From the NCBI GenBank assembly GCA_017301995.1, contig JAFLEH010000002.1:284839-348838 (forward strand): a stretch of 64,000 nt of DNA. Direction: 5' to 3'. Positions 28,022 through 37,018 of this stretch are shown piece by piece; the first letter of the stretch is position 1; the number at the start of each line of letters is the position of its first letter. Source of the DNA: Verrucomicrobiota bacterium (lineage in GTDB: Bacteria; Verrucomicrobiota; Verrucomicrobiia; Verrucomicrobiales; Akkermansiaceae). The notes beneath the pieces were generated by a model, which searched no databases, had not been told where the DNA came from, and saw nothing but the letters and a program-made list of their open reading frames with translations. Position numbers and translations under genes: made by a program.

Positions 28022-31000
28022 ATGACACCTCCAAGCACCCTCGAATTCGCCTCACGCCGCATGACCGATACCCTTCCAGAGACCGCCGACACCTCATGCG
28101 GCCTGTCGTTTGAAACCCAGTTCGCCACACCGGGGACCGATCCGTTTGAGGACACCGAGTGGGAATTCCGCACGGCGGCCATCACCGACGACTCCGGCAA
28201 GGCGATTTTCCGGCAGGAGAACGTGGAGGTGCCCAAGTCATGGAGCGAACTGGCCACCAAGATCGCGGTCTCGAAGTATTTCTACGGCGACATCTCCCGC
28301 GGCACCGATCCGAAAAACGGCGGTCGCGAAAGCTCGGTGCGGCAGTTGATACACCGCGTGACCCGTACCATCACCGATTGGGGCATCGCCGACGGATACT
28401 TCGCGGACAAGGAAAGCGCCGACGCGTTTTACGCCGACCTCACCTGGCTGTGCTTGCATCAGCACGGGGCGTTCAACTCGCCGGTGTGGTTCAATGTTGG
28501 GCTCCATCAGCAATACGGGATCGGCAAAAACGCCGGCGAGGGCACCTGGTATTTCGACCGCACCGAGAACAAGGTGAAGCGCGCGCCGACCCAATACCAA
28601 TACCCGCAGGCCAGCGCCTGTTTCATCCAGAGCGTGAGCGACAACATGGAGGACATCATGCGCCTCGCGGCTTCCGAAGCGCTGCTCTTCAAATACGGCT
28701 CCGGCACCGGCTCGGACCTGTCCACCTTGCGCTCGACCCGTGAGAAACTCTCCGGCGGAGGCCGTCCGTCCGGCCCGCTCTCGTTCCTCCGCGTCTATGA
28801 CCAGGTGGCGAACGTGGTGAAATCCGGCGGCAAAACCCGCCGCGCCGCCAAAATGAATACCCTCAAGGACTGGCATCCGGACATCGAGGAATTCATCGAG
28901 GCCAAAACGCTCGAGGAAAAGAAAGCCTGGGCGCTCATCGAGCAGGGCTACGACGGCTCCTACAACGGCGACGCCTATGGCTCCGTGATGTATCAGAACG
29001 AGAATCTGTCCGTCCGGGTTTCCGACGAGTTCATGAAAGCCGCCGTCGAAAACCGCGAATGGTGGACCAAACGCGTGGTTGACGGCCAACCCTGCGAAAA
29101 GAAAAACGCCCGCGAACTGCTGCGCAAGATCGCCGAGGGCACCCACATCTGCGGCGATCCCGGCATGCAGTTCGACACCACCATCCACGAGTGGCACACC
29201 TGCAAGGGCACCGGCCGCCAGAATTCCACCAACCCCTGCTCGGAATACCTGTTCCTCGACAACACCGCCTGCAACCTTTCCTCGCTCAACCTGATGCGCT
29301 TCAAACGCGCCGATGGCAGCTTCGACACCGACCGCTTCCGTTCCGCGGTTAGAATCTTCATCACCGCCCAGGAAATCCTGGTGGACAACGCCTCCTATCC
29401 GATCAAGTCGATCACCGAAAACTCCCACATTTTCCGCACCCTCGGCCTCGGCTACGCCAATCTCGGCGCGCTCATCATGAGCTACGGGCTCGGCTACGAC
29501 AGCGAGGAAGGCCGCGCCCTCGCCGGCGCGATCACTTCGGTCATGACCGGACACGCCTACGCCTGCTCCGCCGAAATGGCCGCCGTGTTGGGGCCGTTCC
29601 AAGGCTACCGAAACACCCGCTGCTCCGGCGTTGAGAATCCGCCGATGGACACCAACGAGCCGTCCATGCTGGCGGTGATCCACAAGCACCAGTCTTCCAT
29701 CGACCGCATCCCGGATGTGGCGCGTTCCGCCCACATCAAACAGGCGGCCCGCGAGGAATGGGCGCGCGCGCTCGAACTCGGCCGCCAGCACGGCTACCGC
29801 AACGCCCAGGTCACCGTGCTCGCCCCCACCGGCACCATCGGCTTCCTGATGGATTGCGACACCACCGGCATCGAGCCGGAAATCGCGCTGGTCAAATACA
29901 AGTTGCTCGCCGGCGGCGGCATGCTCAAAATTGTCAACCAAACGGTGGAACCGTCCCTGCGCAATCTCGGCTACAGCAATGCCGAAACGGCCGCCATCGT
30001 CTCACACATCGCCCAGTTCGACACCATCGAGGACATCGTGGACGAGCAGACCGGCGAAACGGTGGCCAGCGGGCTCAAACCCGAGCACCTTCCGGTGTTC
30101 GATTGCGCCTTCAAGGCGGCGCTCGGCAGCCGCAGCCTGCACTACCGCGCCCACATCAGGATGATGGCCGCCGCGCAGCCGTTCCTATCCGGTGCCATTT
30201 CCAAAACCGTCAACCTGCCCAACGAGGCCACGGTGGAGGACATCATGCAGACCTACATCGAGGCCTGGCAGCTCGGCCTCAAGGCGGTGGCGATCTATCG
30301 CGACGGATCGAAACGCAGCGCGCCGCTCAACACCAAGAAAACCGCCGACATGGGAGGCGATGCCGGAACCGCCGCGCCCGCGGCCGGTGCCGCGGAAATC
30401 CTCGAGTTCGGCAAACGCGTGGCCGCGCTCACCGCCGAAAACAAGGCGCTCGCCGCGCAACTCGACCTGCGCCAGCGCCGCAAGATGCCGGATACCCGCA
30501 TGTCGCTGACCCACAAGTTCGAGATCGCCGGCCACGAGGGCTACATCACCGTCGGCCTCTATCCGGACGGACAGCCGGGCGAGCTTTTCGTCCAGATGTC
30601 CAAGGAAGGCAGCACCATCGGCGGACTGATGGATACCGTCGCCACCCTCACGTCGATCGCCCTGCAATATGGCGTGCCGCTTGAGCAGATGGTCCACAAG
30701 TTCGCCTATCAGCGCTTCGAACCCAGCGGATTCACCAAGAACATGGACATCCGCACCGCCACCAGCATCACCGACTACGTGTTCCGCTGGCTGGGCTGCG
30801 AATTCATCAAGGGCTACCGCGAGGCCACCTCGCCGGAATCCTATCAGGAGGAACTCCCCATGCCGGAAATCACCGAAATGGAGAAAGCCGCCGTCAACCG
30901 TCCGGTACCCGAACTGAGCATCGCCCACGAACCGTCCGCCCCGGCTCCCGCCCAGACCAAAGCCTCCCTGGCCGAGCGCGTCAAAGCCGCCATCGGCACC

Positions 31001-31105
31001 GGATTCATGGGCATCACTTGCTCGAACTGCGGATCTGACAAGGTCGTCCGCGCCGGCGCCTGCGGCTGCTGCACCCAATGCGGCACCAGCCAGGGGTGCA
31101 GTTGA
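28022..31105 (+). CDS. nrdJ: Class II (adenosylcobalamin-dependent) ribonucleotide reductase NrdJ
   Basis: NrdJ reduces ribonucleotides to deoxyribonucleotides using a cobalamin-generated thiyl radical, independent of oxygen. The 1027-residue product has HQHGAFNSPVWFNVG, a GTGSDLSTLR phosphate-binding segment, RRAAKMNTLKDWHPDI, the active-site finger loop NPCSE (404-408, Cys406), and APTGTIGFLMDCDTTGIEPE. A long C-terminal extension ends in a Cys-rich redox tail (CSNCGSDK, GACGCCTQCG). These features fit the long NrdJ type. ATG 28022 was used; ATG 28061 is an alternative. Candidate NrdR boxes precede it. It stops two bases before the stop of the convergent lipoprotein gene. It makes the cell dependent on B12, which links it to the B12-riboswitch locus 6 kb away. 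Confidence 0.97.
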   Translation: MTPPSTLEFASRRMTDTLPETADTSCGLSFETQFATPGTDPFEDTEWEFRTAAITDDSGKAIFRQENVEVPKSWSELATKIAVSKYFYGDISRGTDPKNGGRESSVRQLIHRVTRTITDWGIADGYFADKESADAFYADLTWLCLHQHGAFNSPVWFNVGLHQQYGIGKNAGEGTWYFDRTENKVKRAPTQYQYPQASACFIQSVSDNMEDIMRLAASEALLFKYGSGTGSDLSTLRSTREKLSGGGRPSGPLSFLRVYDQVANVVKSGGKTRRAAKMNTLKDWHPDIEEFIEAKTLEEKKAWALIEQGYDGSYNGDAYGSVMYQNENLSVRVSDEFMKAAVENREWWTKRVVDGQPCEKKNARELLRKIAEGTHICGDPGMQFDTTIHEWHTCKGTGRQNSTNPCSEYLFLDNTACNLSSLNLMRFKRADGSFDTDRFRSAVRIFITAQEILVDNASYPIKSITENSHIFRTLGLGYANLGALIMSYGLGYDSEEGRALAGAITSVMTGHAYACSAEMAAVLGPFQGYRNTRCSGVENPPMDTNEPSMLAVIHKHQSSIDRIPDVARSAHIKQAAREEWARALELGRQHGYRNAQVTVLAPTGTIGFLMDCDTTGIEPEIALVKYKLLAGGGMLKIVNQTVEPSLRNLGYSNAETAAIVSHIAQFDTIEDIVDEQTGETVASGLKPEHLPVFDCAFKAALGSRSLHYRAHIRMMAAAQPFLSGAISKTVNLPNEATVEDIMQTYIEAWQLGLKAVAIYRDGSKRSAPLNTKKTADMGGDAGTAAPAAGAAEILEFGKRVAALTAENKALAAQLDLRQRRKMPDTRMSLTHKFEIAGHEGYITVGLYPDGQPGELFVQMSKEGSTIGGLMDTVATLTSIALQYGVPLEQMVHKFAYQRFEPSGFTKNMDIRTATSITDYVFRWLGCEFIKGYREATSPESYQEELPMPEITEMEKAAVNRPVPELSIAHEPSAPAPAQTKASLAERVKAAIGTGFMGITCSNCGSDKVVRAGACGCCTQCGTSQGCS

Positions 31106-31107
31106 GG

Positions 31108-32088
31108 TTAGTCCCAGTCCAAGTCGTGGCTGCCGCCGTGCGGCGGATCGAACCGGAGGCGGAATTCGTTCCACGAGCCAAGCTCGACGTATTCGCCGTC
31201 CAGAGTGAATGCGGAATCGTCCGGCGTTCCCTCCGTGATTCCGATCAACTCGGTTTCGTATTTCATCGCGCTTTCGGCGGCTTGGGCCGCGAGTTCCATG
31301 CCCTTTCTGAGGATTTGGGTGGCTTTGGATTGCGAGCCATCCGGCGGAGGAGGGGAGACCGTTCGGAGGCGGCGCATTTGGCATGGAAATCCCGTCACCT
31401 CCGCAGGAAAACCGAGTTCCACCAACTCCAGCAGCGGGCGATCGAAGGGCAGTCGGGGGCAGTGACACACTTCGTAGGTCGTTTCGCCGTGTCGGATGGT
31501 AAGCACGTCACATGTCCTGCCGCCCACCGTGCGGGCGTCCGGTTGGTTTGTTGCTAGAGCGTCCGGCAGCGGGCGCGGGAGATAGGCGAAGAACGTGCCG
31601 ACATGCCGCCACAGGAGCGGCCTGGTTCCCGGGAGATCCAATGCCACATCGGGTAGTCCGATGATCGAACCCGCGGCCAGGGCCTGGTACTCCGCCAGGG
31701 GCATTCGGACAAAGAACTTCCCCGCCAATCCGCTGCGATAGAGCACCACATTGCCGTGGGAGACATCGCAGATGATTCCGGCCCTCGCTTTTCCCAACTC
31801 CGCGAGTCTTCCAAGTGGTGCGACGGGGATCGCCTCCCGGCGGATCCTGCCTTTGGCGATCGTGTAGGTGATTTCCGAGTCATTCAACAGCAAGTCGCGC
31901 TGTTCCTTCGCCTTGATCACTCCCTCGAAAAATGGGCCGGTGCTATTGGCCGCCAAGGGGCCGGGTGCGGACGGCGATCCAACATAGGACTTGTCGCCAT
32001 CGCATCCGGTTCCCGACAGGGCAACGAAAACACCAAGTGTGAGAGCGATCCCGTTGAATTTGTGGAACAGCCGGATCATGGGAGACAT
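31108..32088 (-). CDS. Putative lipoprotein, function unknown
   Basis: The 326-residue product starts with a leader ending in FVALSGTGC, a plausible though not canonical lipobox; ATG 32079 is an alternative start. No known domain was recognised. The body is a mixed alpha/beta protein with paired cysteines (TYEVCHCPRL, GFPCQMRRL) and a segment RTCDVLTIRHGETTYEV reminiscent of outer-membrane lipoprotein-sorting (LolA/DUF4412-like) folds. That resemblance is weak. It is tail-to-tail with nrdJ and probably not functionally linked to it. Confidence 0.65.
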   Translation of the reverse strand: MSPMIRLFHKFNGIALTLGVFVALSGTGCDGDKSYVGSPSAPGPLAANSTGPFFEGVIKAKEQRDLLLNDSEITYTIAKGRIRREAIPVAPLGRLAELGKARAGIICDVSHGNVVLYRSGLAGKFFVRMPLAEYQALAAGSIIGLPDVALDLPGTRPLLWRHVGTFFAYLPRPLPDALATNQPDARTVGGRTCDVLTIRHGETTYEVCHCPRLPFDRPLLELVELGFPAEVTGFPCQMRRLRTVSPPPPDGSQSKATQILRKGMELAAQAAESAMKYETELIGITEGTPDDSAFTLDGEYVELGSWNEFRLRFDPPHGGSHDLDWD

Positions 32089-32201
32089 TCGATGGGTGAA
32101 TTTCCATCCATTTGGCAGACCTGGGGTTCTTGCGGTGGTTTTTTCGGCCGGGGAAGGGATTGGGGAACCACGCTCTCACGAGCGCGGCCACGTGGGATCC
32201 G

Positions 32202-32966
32202 CTAGTCCGGTTTTGTGATGACCGCGAGGACCGGTCGATGGTCGGAGGCAGTGGATTCGGCGATTACGGTGGCCTGGCCGATGGCCCGGAGGCCCCGCAC
32301 GATATGGTAGTCGATCTCGATTTCCGGTTTGTTCGCGGGGTGGGTGAGCGAGGGGGCGGCCTTCGGGATGACGGTCCACGGGGCTTGGGCGAAGTTGGCG
32401 AGGGTGCGGGAGTCGGGTTTCGCGTTGAAATCGCCGGCCAGCACGACCGGGTGGGGGGTGGCCAGCAGGGCGGCCGCGCAGACCTGGGCCTGGGCGTTTT
32501 GGCGGGCTTCGTCCTCGAAGTCGAGGTGGACGGACGCGATGGTGATTTTTCCGACGGGTGTTTCGGTGACGGCGGAGACCGCGATCCGGGGTTCTCCCTG
32601 GCTGGGCAGGGGATGGATTTTCAAATCGGCCAGATCGGTGCGGGAGAGGATGGCTTGGCCGTATTCGCCGCCCTGGAGGTCCATGGCTTTGCCGAAAACC
32701 ACCTTCATCTGCGTGAGGCGGGCGATTTCCGCCGATTGGTCGGTATTCCCGCTGCGGGTGCAGTTTTTATCAACCTCCTGAAGCAGAACCAGGTCGGGGT
32801 GCTGGTCGGTGATGACTTTGGCGATGCGTTCCAGATCGAGTTTTCCGTCCATACCGACGCCGTGGTGGATATTCCAGGTGAGAACGCGGATTTCCTTGGC
32901 GGGCTCGGCCGCGAGTAGCGGGAGGCAGCCGGGAAGGAGGCAGAGGAACGGACGGAACAAACCCAT
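32202..32966 (-). CDS. Secreted endonuclease/exonuclease/phosphatase (EEP) family protein
   Basis: This 254-residue exported enzyme has a signal peptide (MGLFRPFLCLLPGCLPLLA) and all EEP-fold metal and catalytic motifs in order. They are LTWNIHHG (Asn), LVLLQEVD (Glu), ASVHLDFE (His), LAGDFNAKP (Asp/Asn) and STASDHRPV (terminal Asp-His). Members hydrolyse phosphodiesters in DNA, lipids or nucleotides, so a secreted phosphodiesterase or nuclease used for phosphate scavenging is possible. Substrate cannot be told from the sequence. It starts 93 bp from the divergent FHA gene. Confidence 0.88.
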   Translation of the reverse strand: MGLFRPFLCLLPGCLPLLAAEPAKEIRVLTWNIHHGVGMDGKLDLERIAKVITDQHPDLVLLQEVDKNCTRSGNTDQSAEIARLTQMKVVFGKAMDLQGGEYGQAILSRTDLADLKIHPLPSQGEPRIAVSAVTETPVGKITIASVHLDFEDEARQNAQAQVCAAALLATPHPVVLAGDFNAKPDSRTLANFAQAPWTVIPKAAPSLTHPANKPEIEIDYHIVRGLRAIGQATVIAESTASDHRPVLAVITKPD

Positions 32967-33059
32967 ACGCCGAACCTACGCCGGAACGGGCGCGGATATT
33001 TCGCTGTTTTTTTTTCCGCATGCGCGCTAGAAAGGTGCCCGCCAACCCGTTTAACCGCC

Positions 33060-33917
33060 ATGCCACGCGTAACCATCACCGTTCCGGACCGTACTCCGCA
33101 ACCCTACAAGTTCCAGCTCGACCGCCAGCTTGTGTCGATCGGCCGCGGAAGTGTCAACGATATCGCCATCGACTGTGGGTCGGTATCCGTCAAACACGCC
33201 GAAATGGCGCGTGTCGAGGGAGGCTACGAACTGCGCGACCTCGCGTCCACCAACGGGACCAAGCTCGACGGCGAGCGCCGCGAGGTGATCCAGCTCCGCA
33301 ACGGGCTGTCGGTGAAACTCGGCGATGTGTCGTTTGATTTCCAATTGAGCGAGGAGGAACGCGAGGCGCTTTCGAGGGAGAAGCCGTTTGAGGAATCGCC
33401 GATCGTGCGTGAGGAGGAAAAGGAAGGCGAAGCGGAAGAAAAACCGAAGCAGGTCCGCCGGGCCGCGCCTCGCAAGCCGGTGGTGGTGGACACTTCCGAG
33501 GGTGGCGGCGGGTTCCTGATGTTCCTGCTTTTCCTGTTGTTCGCGGGTATCGCGTTTTTCGCCGGGCTTTCGATCCGTTACTACAAGGACACGGGTGGCA
33601 GTTTGTTTGAGGCCATCCAGACCCGGAGCAAGACGCTGAAGTCCAATCAGGATGCGGCCAAGTCCGTGCCCACTCCGGCGGATCCGGCTGCGGCTCCCGT
33701 CCCTGCGCCTGTTCCGACACCAACGCCTGTTCCGACACCAGCACCCGCCCCCGTTCCCGTTCCGGCACCGGAGCCTGTGCCTGCTCCCGCACCAGCGCCG
33801 GTTCCTGCTCCGGCACCGGAACCCGCTCCCGTGCCAGCACCCGCCCCCGCTCCGGTTCCAACTCCTGAGCCCGCTCCCGCGCCTGCTCCGGCTCCGGCAC
33901 CCGTGCCCGGACAATGA
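33060..33917 (+). CDS. FHA-domain single-pass membrane protein with Pro/Ala-repeat tail
   Basis: The 285-residue protein has an N-terminal forkhead-associated domain (residues about 5-100; SIGRGSVNDIAID, VSVKHAEM, LRDLASTNGTKLDGE), which binds phosphothreonine peptides. A charged linker and one transmembrane helix (about 150-172) follow. The last 75 or so residues are almost only Pro, Ala, Val and Thr in PAP/PVP repeats. With the FHA domain inside, the tail would span the periplasm. No Ser/Thr kinase is adjacent, so the phosphoprotein partner is unknown. The repeat tail is encoded by near-repetitive DNA (33661-33915) and is likely variable in length. Confidence 0.88.
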   Translation: MPRVTITVPDRTPQPYKFQLDRQLVSIGRGSVNDIAIDCGSVSVKHAEMARVEGGYELRDLASTNGTKLDGERREVIQLRNGLSVKLGDVSFDFQLSEEEREALSREKPFEESPIVREEEKEGEAEEKPKQVRRAAPRKPVVVDTSEGGGGFLMFLLFLLFAGIAFFAGLSIRYYKDTGGSLFEAIQTRSKTLKSNQDAAKSVPTPADPAAAPVPAPVPTPTPVPTPAPAPVPVPAPEPVPAPAPAPVPAPAPEPAPVPAPAPAPVPTPEPAPAPAPAPAPVPGQ

Positions 33918-33982
33918 TGATGGTTTTGGAATCGCAGGATTGAGGTGGATTTAGCCCAACGTGGGGCTCTGACAAAGGTGGC

Positions 33983-34001
33983 GCGCTCTCGATGAGAGCG
34001 C
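33983..34001. terminator. Hairpin between convergent genes
   Basis: GCGCTCTC-GAT-GAGAGCGC is a perfect 8-bp stem with a 3-base loop. It lies between the ends of the FHA gene and the convergent surface-protein gene. No U run follows on either strand, so it is at best an atypical bidirectional terminator. Confidence 0.4.
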
Positions 34002-34140
34002 AGGAGAGTGAATGGAGAATGACCGATTGGGCGCGCCTCTCATTCTCACCTCATTCGCGTGCGGCCCCGGCGGTGCCGCGCTACCTTGCATCCCATTCGC
34101 TCTCGCAAAGTTGGGGCGCTGCCTTTGCGGCTCCGGCGGA

Positions 34141-35043
34141 TCAGAGTTTGCCCACTTTCCAGTATTTGGCGTGGGACCCTCCGGTGGGCAGGACGATTTC
34201 GGAAACGGCGGTGCTGGCGGTTAGAGTGGTGGCGGGTTGCCAGGATTTGAGGTCGGTGGATTCGAGAATCTGATAGACGGTGCCCGGATTGGATTCCCAA
34301 CGGAGCAGGAAACCCTGTTCAGTTAGACCGGAGGCCATCATCCGCGGGGCGGCGCTGTTCTGGTGGATGACGCCGATTGCCTCCAGATCGAACCCTCCCG
34401 AGCCGGTGGTGGGAGTGGGGTCGTAGATCGGGCGACTGGCGGAATCCTTGGTAGCGCCATCGCCGATGATATCAACGATCCGGATGAAACGGACGTGCTG
34501 TTTGTCCAGCAAGGGCGAATCCGGCAGCGACGCCAGATCGAACGGCGTGCCGAACCCCGCGCGGTACTTTCCGGCGAATCCGTCGATCTCCGTGGGTTCA
34601 ACCTCGCCGAACGGACCGACCGGTGATGTGGTTAGGGAAACGGTGGGAAAACGGAAATAGTGGACACCATCGCTGGAGACCTCGACGAACGCCAGTTCGA
34701 GAAACCAGTCGCTGATGGAATTTTCGAACACCGCGAAATCCGCGCCGGGAGCGTCGCGGACCGGGTCCGGGAAGGTCAGCGTGATGCGGCCGCCGTTGCC
34801 GAGGCAGACGATGTCATAGACCGAACCACTGGCCGGGCCGAGGGCCTTTGCCGGGGTTTGCCAGATCGCGTCCACGGCGGATCCCGGCTGATAGTCGGTA
34901 TGGCCGGCCGCCCACGCGACGAACAGCGGGGAATCCATCGGGATGGCGGTGGTGCCGGGCATGCCGGCGGCGTCCGGATAGGCCGCAGCCGCCGGTTGGG
35001 AGGCGAGGATGGCGATCGCAACAAGATGGATGTTAGAACGCAT
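34141..35043 (-). CDS. Secreted surface protein of a TonB-receptor locus
   Basis: This 300-residue exported protein has a signal peptide (MRSNIHLVAIAILASQPAAA) and a beta-sandwich domain. Characteristic stretches are CLGNGGRITLTFPDPV and GADFAVFENSISDW, followed by FVEVSSDGVHYFRF and FIRIVDIIGD. Proteins with this wording are commonly found beside cobalamin-type TonB receptors and are annotated only as cell-surface proteins. The last 70 residues form a fibronectin-like segment (GFLLRWESNPGTVYQILES). No membrane anchor is seen. Its start overlaps the receptor gene by 11 bp, so it is translationally coupled and is the last gene of the riboswitch-led operon. A role in substrate capture at the surface is inferred from context. 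Confidence 0.75.
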   Translation of the reverse strand: MRSNIHLVAIAILASQPAAAAYPDAAGMPGTTAIPMDSPLFVAWAAGHTDYQPGSAVDAIWQTPAKALGPASGSVYDIVCLGNGGRITLTFPDPVRDAPGADFAVFENSISDWFLELAFVEVSSDGVHYFRFPTVSLTTSPVGPFGEVEPTEIDGFAGKYRAGFGTPFDLASLPDSPLLDKQHVRFIRIVDIIGDGATKDSASRPIYDPTPTTGSGGFDLEAIGVIHQNSAAPRMMASGLTEQGFLLRWESNPGTVYQILESTDLKSWQPATTLTASTAVSEIVLPTGGSHAKYWKVGKL

Positions 35044-37018
35044 GGCGGATGCCGAACTGGAATTGGCGGCCGGCGGCGGGATACCACAGGCCGGAGTATT
35101 TGAGGGTGGCGTAGCGTTCGTCCCACAGGTTCGCCACGCGGAAGTAGCAGGAGAAATTTTCGTTAGGCCGCCAGGTGAGCAGCAGGTTCATCACCGCGAA
35201 CGAGGGCAGATCGGGCTGGGTGTTGTTGAAGTCGTTGCCCTCGATGCAGGAACTCTGCCATTGGTGCTCGACCCCGACCCCCAACCAGTTCCAAGGGCGG
35301 TATTCGAGCAGCGTGCTCAACTGGTGGGCGGGCACCAGCGGGATGCGGCCGCCATCGTAAGTGCCTTCGGTGAAGCGCGCGTCCACTCCGGCGTAGCGGA
35401 CGGTGGCCGACCACTGGTCCGCCTGATAGGCCGCCTCGATTTCGCCGCCCAGGCGGCGGGTGTCGGCGAGGTTCACGTTGAGGTTTTGGGTATAGTCGTA
35501 GGCGATTTCCCCGTTGAGATACTGGGCGAAGGCGTTGGCCCGCAGCCGCCACGGGCCGCGGGTCCATTCGGCCCCGAGTTCCAGATTGTGGCCGGTTTCC
35601 GCGTGGAGTTGGTCGTTGAACGGCTGCGAAAGCGGAAACCCCTGATAGGAAGCGATCTCGTCGATCGAGGGCAGCCGATAGAGCCGGTCATAACGCAGCC
35701 ATGCGGTTAGATCGGCGCCGGGTTCCCACTTTCCGCCGAGCTGGAACGCGGTGTTGGTTTCGTCGGAGGAGCGGTCGAAGTTGAGCGTGGGATCGGCGGG
35801 TCGGCGGATGTTGCGCGCCGAGGCGTCGAGTGCGGACCACGCCGTTCTAACCGCCGCGTTGAGATGCCAGTCCTGCCAGGGTTCCCATTCGCCCGCCGCG
35901 AACAGGCTGAGCACCGTGCGGGTGAGATCGGCGGAGCCGGTGGCCCGCAGCCGCGCCATTTCGCGGTAGTTCGTGACGTCCAGCCAATCGGCGCGCAGCG
36001 CGAGTCCCTCCTCCGTGCTCCAGCCGCCGCCGGATTGCCGCAGAGTGGGGGAAAACGTCAGCGTGCTGAGGGTGTTGTCGGCGTGATAGCCGGGTCCCAT
36101 GTTCCACTCCAGATCGCGGGATTGCCAACTGGCTGGCAGTTCGAGCGAGCCGAGCGCGCCGGTTTCCAGTGTGGCTCCAAAATCCGCTCTAACCGTCTCC
36201 TGCGAGCTGCCGTATTGGTCGGCGAACGGTCCCGAATAGACCGACTGCCGCGGTTTGGTTAGATACTGCGTGGTGGTCAGCGGCCCGGGAAACCGTCCGT
36301 CCTGGGTGCCCCAGGAAAGCGCGCCGCTGAGTTCCAACAATGGCGAAATCCGGTGGCTCCATCCGGCGGCGATGGTTTCGGTTTCCGATGCGGAATTGTC
36401 GCGCCAGCCATCGGTTTGATTGAACTCGGCGTCGAGCGTGAGCTTGTGGCCGTCGCGGTTCATCGCCTGGCTTACTCTTGTTAGCAACCATCCATCCGAT
36501 CCTGTCGCGAGTTCGATGCCCAGGGTTGGCTCGTTGGTCGGTTGTTTGGTCACGATGTTGATCACACCGCCGACCGCCTGATCGCCGAAGCGCGCGGTTT
36601 GGCTGCCGCGGAGGATTTCCACGCGGGCCACGCGGGCCAGCGGGATTTCCTGGAGATTCGCGGCAGCCATGTCCGGGCGGTTGATCGGTTTTCCATCGAT
36701 CAGAACAAGCGTGCGGCTGGCGGAATTCTCGCCGAACCCGCGCATGCTGATTGAACCGCGGGACGGGTCGCCGGTGGGGCTTGTCAGACGAAGTCCGCCG
36801 CGGGTTTCCAACAGCTCGCCGAGCGAGCGCGAACCGGACTCCGCCACCTGCTTTTCATCGATCACCGTGGCGTTGCCGGAGAAATGCTCCGGCAACACCG
36901 AACCGCGGAGCGCCGTCACCACCAGCGGTGGCATTTCCCGGTCGGTTTCCGCCCGGAGTGGGGCGGTTCCCGGACCGAGGGCTGCCAGCGCGAAGGCGGT
37001 GAGCGGCAGGCGGGTCAT
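35033..37018 (-). CDS. TonB-dependent outer-membrane receptor, BtuB-like
   Basis: The 661-residue protein has a signal peptide, a TonB-box-like MPPLVVTAL, and a plug domain (about residues 40-150; SRSLGELLETRGGLRL, MRGFGENSASRTLVLIDGKP, IEILRGSQTARFGDQAVGGVINIVT wording). A 22-strand type barrel follows, ending in a terminal Phe (GIRHAF). The compact size and FGDQAVGGVINI wording resemble the vitamin B12 receptor BtuB. An upstream cobalamin riboswitch on the same strand supports B12 or a related corrinoid as ligand. The start ATG overlaps the stop of the preceding DUF4465-like gene by 4 bp (ATGA). No TonB/ExbB genes or BtuCDF importer are in the window. Confidence 0.88.
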   Translation of the reverse strand: MTRLPLTAFALAALGPGTAPLRAETDREMPPLVVTALRGSVLPEHFSGNATVIDEKQVAESGSRSLGELLETRGGLRLTSPTGDPSRGSISMRGFGENSASRTLVLIDGKPINRPDMAAANLQEIPLARVARVEILRGSQTARFGDQAVGGVINIVTKQPTNEPTLGIELATGSDGWLLTRVSQAMNRDGHKLTLDAEFNQTDGWRDNSASETETIAAGWSHRISPLLELSGALSWGTQDGRFPGPLTTTQYLTKPRQSVYSGPFADQYGSSQETVRADFGATLETGALGSLELPASWQSRDLEWNMGPGYHADNTLSTLTFSPTLRQSGGGWSTEEGLALRADWLDVTNYREMARLRATGSADLTRTVLSLFAAGEWEPWQDWHLNAAVRTAWSALDASARNIRRPADPTLNFDRSSDETNTAFQLGGKWEPGADLTAWLRYDRLYRLPSIDEIASYQGFPLSQPFNDQLHAETGHNLELGAEWTRGPWRLRANAFAQYLNGEIAYDYTQNLNVNLADTRRLGGEIEAAYQADQWSATVRYAGVDARFTEGTYDGGRIPLVPAHQLSTLLEYRPWNWLGVGVEHQWQSSCIEGNDFNNTQPDLPSFAVMNLLLTWRPNENFSCYFRVANLWDERYATLKYSGLWYPAAGRQFQFGIRHAF

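Noticed and set aside
28238..29941. Long open frame (567 codons) on the minus strand opposite nrdJ
   Set aside because: It is a shadow of the high-GC nrdJ codon pattern: low-complexity Gly/Val/Ala/Asp composition, no recognisable domain, and fully inside a secure gene.
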